This document shows, in pieces, positions 61,969-64,000 of a stretch of 64,000 bases of DNA. The stretch comes from Nematopogon swammerdamellus (Eukaryota; Arthropoda; Insecta; Lepidoptera; Adelidae): positions 3,379,395 through 3,443,394 of the forward strand of contig OX336345.1 in assembly GCA_946902875.1 (NCBI GenBank). The letters are read 5' to 3'. Made by a program: the position numbers and the translations under genes. Every line of letters starts with the position of its first letter. The stretch's first letter is position 1. The notes beneath the pieces were generated by a model. The model saw nothing but the letters and a program-made list of their open reading frames with translations, made no database searches and was not told the origin of the DNA.

Positions 61969-62386
61969 TTTCAAATGAAGCCACATCAGTTCTGTGAGTA
62001 GTTCGATTTCAAATGAAGTCACATTAGCTCTGTGAGTAGTTCGATTTCAAATGAAGCCACACAAGTTCTGTGAGTAGTTCGATTTCAAATGAAGTCACAT
62101 TAGCTCTGTGAGTAGTTCGATTTCAAATGAAGCCACATAAGTTCTGTGAGTAGTTCGATTTCAAATGAAGTCACTTCAGTTCTGTGAGAAGTTCGATTTC
62201 ATATGAAGCCACTTCAGTTCTGTGAGTAGTTCGATTTCAAATGAAGCCATATCAGTTCTGTGAGTAGTTCGATTTCAAATGAAGTCACTTCAGTTCTGTC
62301 AGTAGTTGGATTTAAAATGAAGTCACTTCAGTTCTGTGTGTAGTTAGATTTCAAAATGAAGCCACCATGAGTTCTGTGAGTATAAT
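61969..62386 (+). repeat. 38-bp tandem array, eleven units
   Basis: Units start at TTTCAAATGAAG every 38 bp (61969, 62007, 62045, 62083, 62121, 62159, 62197, 62235, 62273, 62311, 62349), each with GTTCTGTGAGTAGTTCGA. The first five alternate between AAGCCACA and AAGTCACATTAGCT types, giving a 76-bp higher-order period, then homogenise to CACTTCAGTTC. No spacers. Confidence 0.92.
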
Positions 62387-62637
62387 AGTTAGTAGAGTAG
62401 TAGAGTATTATAGTTCTTTCGCAGTTGTCGCGATTTGACTTCGTTATGTCATATTCGGCCAATGCATTATTTATGTTCTGATGATATAAATGTAGTAATG
62501 TATGCCAATGTTGACAGTGGAGGAGACCTCATGTAAAAGAAATATTTTAGATTTTTGTATATTTTCAAAAAAAGTGGCCTACAAAAACTTAAGTTATGAT
62601 TAAAGGACGACCCCTAGTAAATTGAACGCGAATGTAA

Positions 62638-62823
62638 TTGTTTGGCCTCCCTACGGAAAGTACTCACTCATACTCTCATGAGTTGACGGCACAGGTTCAG
62701 GAGTTGGAAAAATTTTCTTATTCAGTTCGGGAGTTCGCAAAGACCGTCACGAAGCACCTGAACCGGTCCATTCCTAAGCACGATGCATTTGGCAAATCTG
62801 TAATGGCATTATGTAATAAATAA
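62638..62823 (+). pseudogene. Possible BESS-like C-terminal protein fragment
   Basis: A 61-codon open stretch ending ELEKFSYSVREFAKTVTKHL, then PKHDAFGKSVMAL and a stop. The D-AFGKSVA-L pattern vaguely recalls BESS motifs at the end of MADF proteins, which occur both in host genes and in PIF/Harbinger transposons. There is no splice evidence. The peptide is short and the call is weak. Confidence 0.25.
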
Positions 62824-62849
62824 TAATCAATACTAATAAAAAAATCTGT

Positions 62850-63190
62850 GAGGGATGTTCATGGAGTAAGTTACTTTGTTTTATGAGATACTGCGTTTGT
62901 AGACTCTAAAGTTAAATTGATGATTTTTAGAAATATTTTCTGTATATATGTATGTATGTTCCTCCATAACTCTTAAACCGATCATCGAACCTCGAACTGA
63001 ACATTTAACTATGTGGGACACAGGATAGGCTAAATAAAATTCAGTACCGGTTACGCTAAGATGTGGCTCTCATACAAACCGAATTGTTCCGCGCGCCGAA
63101 ATAAAGGTACGGCAGCGGGCTTACTTACTTTTTCTTTTTAAATGCGAATTTCACGCGAGCTAAGCCGCAGGCCAAAGTTAGTTATAAATA
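62850..63190 (+). repeat. RTE-type retroelement 3' end, uninterrupted
   Basis: Colinear with 21805-22622 minus its insertion: TTCATGGAGTAAGTTACTTT, GAGATACTGCGTTTGTAG, ATGTTCCTCCATAACTC, GGCTCTCATACAAACCGAAT and CGAGCTAAGCCGCAGGCCAA. This is the reference for the empty site at 21834/22328. Confidence 0.8.
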
Positions 63191-64000
63191 AATAAATTCA
63201 CACAATTCGCAACCCCCGCATGCGATTGAATGTTCATGGCCATCGCTACGCCTTATGGGTGGCGCAGCGCCTTATGTCGCGCTTTCAAGAAATAAATAAA
63301 TATATTGCGTAATATGTAAATCTAACATAGGACAGGAAAGGAGAGGGGTGCGCAAAGAACTTTTCACTGACAGATTTCTAACAGAGATCCCTCTGTAGAG
63401 ATCGTCTGTATCAGTTTGAACGGAATTCCAAGAAAACGAAAACCACATTACCTTGAAATTATGACGTCTGAGCGGCTCGCAATGAATGATCCGAGGCAGT
63501 TTCCTTTTCAATTTCCTCGCGCAGCGACCGTCAGACGACGGGGCGATCGCGAGCTCGTCGGATCGTGAAAATATATCGCTTCGTTCGAGAGATCGGTATC
63601 GGGAGAGCACCTTAATCGGTTTTTTCTTCATATGAAAATAGACTTTTAGATTTATCGCGCCATTTTGTTACGCGGGAGAAAATGTGCGGTGCGATGCAAA
63701 GAAGACGGGCGCGTACTCGCAAACGCTATGTAGTGTCGGAAGCCAGGCGACAACATTATGGTAGGGGCATCAAAGCTTTTAGCCTAATTAACTAATTAGC
63801 CTTACCCGTCATACTTCTCTAGTATATAAATTTGTTTTACATTAATAATATGTTTAGTTTTAAATTTAATTTTAAGTATTTGCTTTGCAACAATTTATAG
63901 TAATCTCTGCAAGCGAATGTTCACACATTCATTGAGGCAATAAAGATTCTTTAAACCGAAGCTTCAAGCAAATTGTGTGTTAATTATGTATTGCAAAAGT
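63191..64000. other. Unassigned to window end
   Basis: No gene recognised. GAGGCAATAAAGATTCTTTA at 63935-63954 is an AATAAA-bearing stretch like the ends of LINE tail family D, so a LINE 3' end on the plus strand is possible. Confidence 0.35.

Noticed and set aside
61969..62386. CRISPR-like regular repeat
   Set aside because: Units are directly contiguous with no spacers, and the sequence is eukaryotic; it is a plain tandem repeat.

Overview
The window reads as a non-coding, transposon-packed stretch of an insect nuclear genome, most likely a moth or butterfly. The evidence is several repeats that I recognise as typical of Lepidoptera: GTCY-microsatellite Helitron-like repeats ending in GGTTCCGTA, jockey-type LINE tails with a TTCTTGCCGGTTCTTC-like motif, RTE tails ending CGAAGCCGCGGGCA-AGCTAGT, and SINEs with poly(A) tails. 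I find no host protein-coding gene. The two long open frames, at 27180-29795 (-) and 34130-35959 (+), both belong to mobile elements. Other open frames are short shadows or pieces of decayed retrotransposons. It could be intergenic DNA or a very large intron; the sequence alone does not say which.

Layout. 0-16 kb: SINEs, a Helitron-like repeat, three decayed CR1/jockey-type LINE 3' ends, a 737-bp TA-flanked MITE (4953-5689) and two non-autonomous hAT elements with exact 8-bp target duplications (7389-7743 and 13827-14791). 16-27 kb: LINE 3' ends, an RTE terminus (17320-17451), SINE-A copies, a nested hairpin insertion (21835-22327) and a MITE with 43-bp inverted ends enclosing a tRNA-like sequence (22738-23129). 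27-30 kb: an uninterrupted 871-codon reverse transcriptase/endonuclease of the R2/NeSL type, 5'-truncated. 33.4-36.8 kb: an apparently intact piggyBac element (33607-36670, TTAA duplication, 12-bp perfect inverted ends, 609-residue DDD transposase) inside a hAT element (33398-36815, 8-bp duplication GTTGGAAT). 37-42 kb: SINE-B, SINE-A, a Helitron-like repeat with a nested LINE tail, and an 85-bp-arm hairpin. 42.1-45.1 kb: the most unusual object, a 3,066-bp foldback element with 36-bp perfect inverted ends, a perfect 7-bp target duplication and an interior made almost entirely of 10-bp repeat units that switch strand in the middle. 45-64 kb: more SINEs, a fourth hAT element (48097-48520), LINE copies joined tail to tail, small hairpin MITEs, a tRNA-like sequence and an eleven-unit 38-bp tandem array.

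How the parts interact. The only apparently autonomous elements are piggyBac and, less completely, the R2-like element. The hAT, TA-flanked and foldback elements carry no transposase and would need one in trans. SINE-B ends in nearly the same bases as the local CR1/jockey-type LINE, which suggests that LINE mobilises it. SINE-A carries a 3' half of 5S rRNA between tRNA-like A and B boxes. One 5' block is joined to several different bodies, so the short retroelements here look modular. All family assignments are by eye from motifs, ends and target duplications; no database search was possible.
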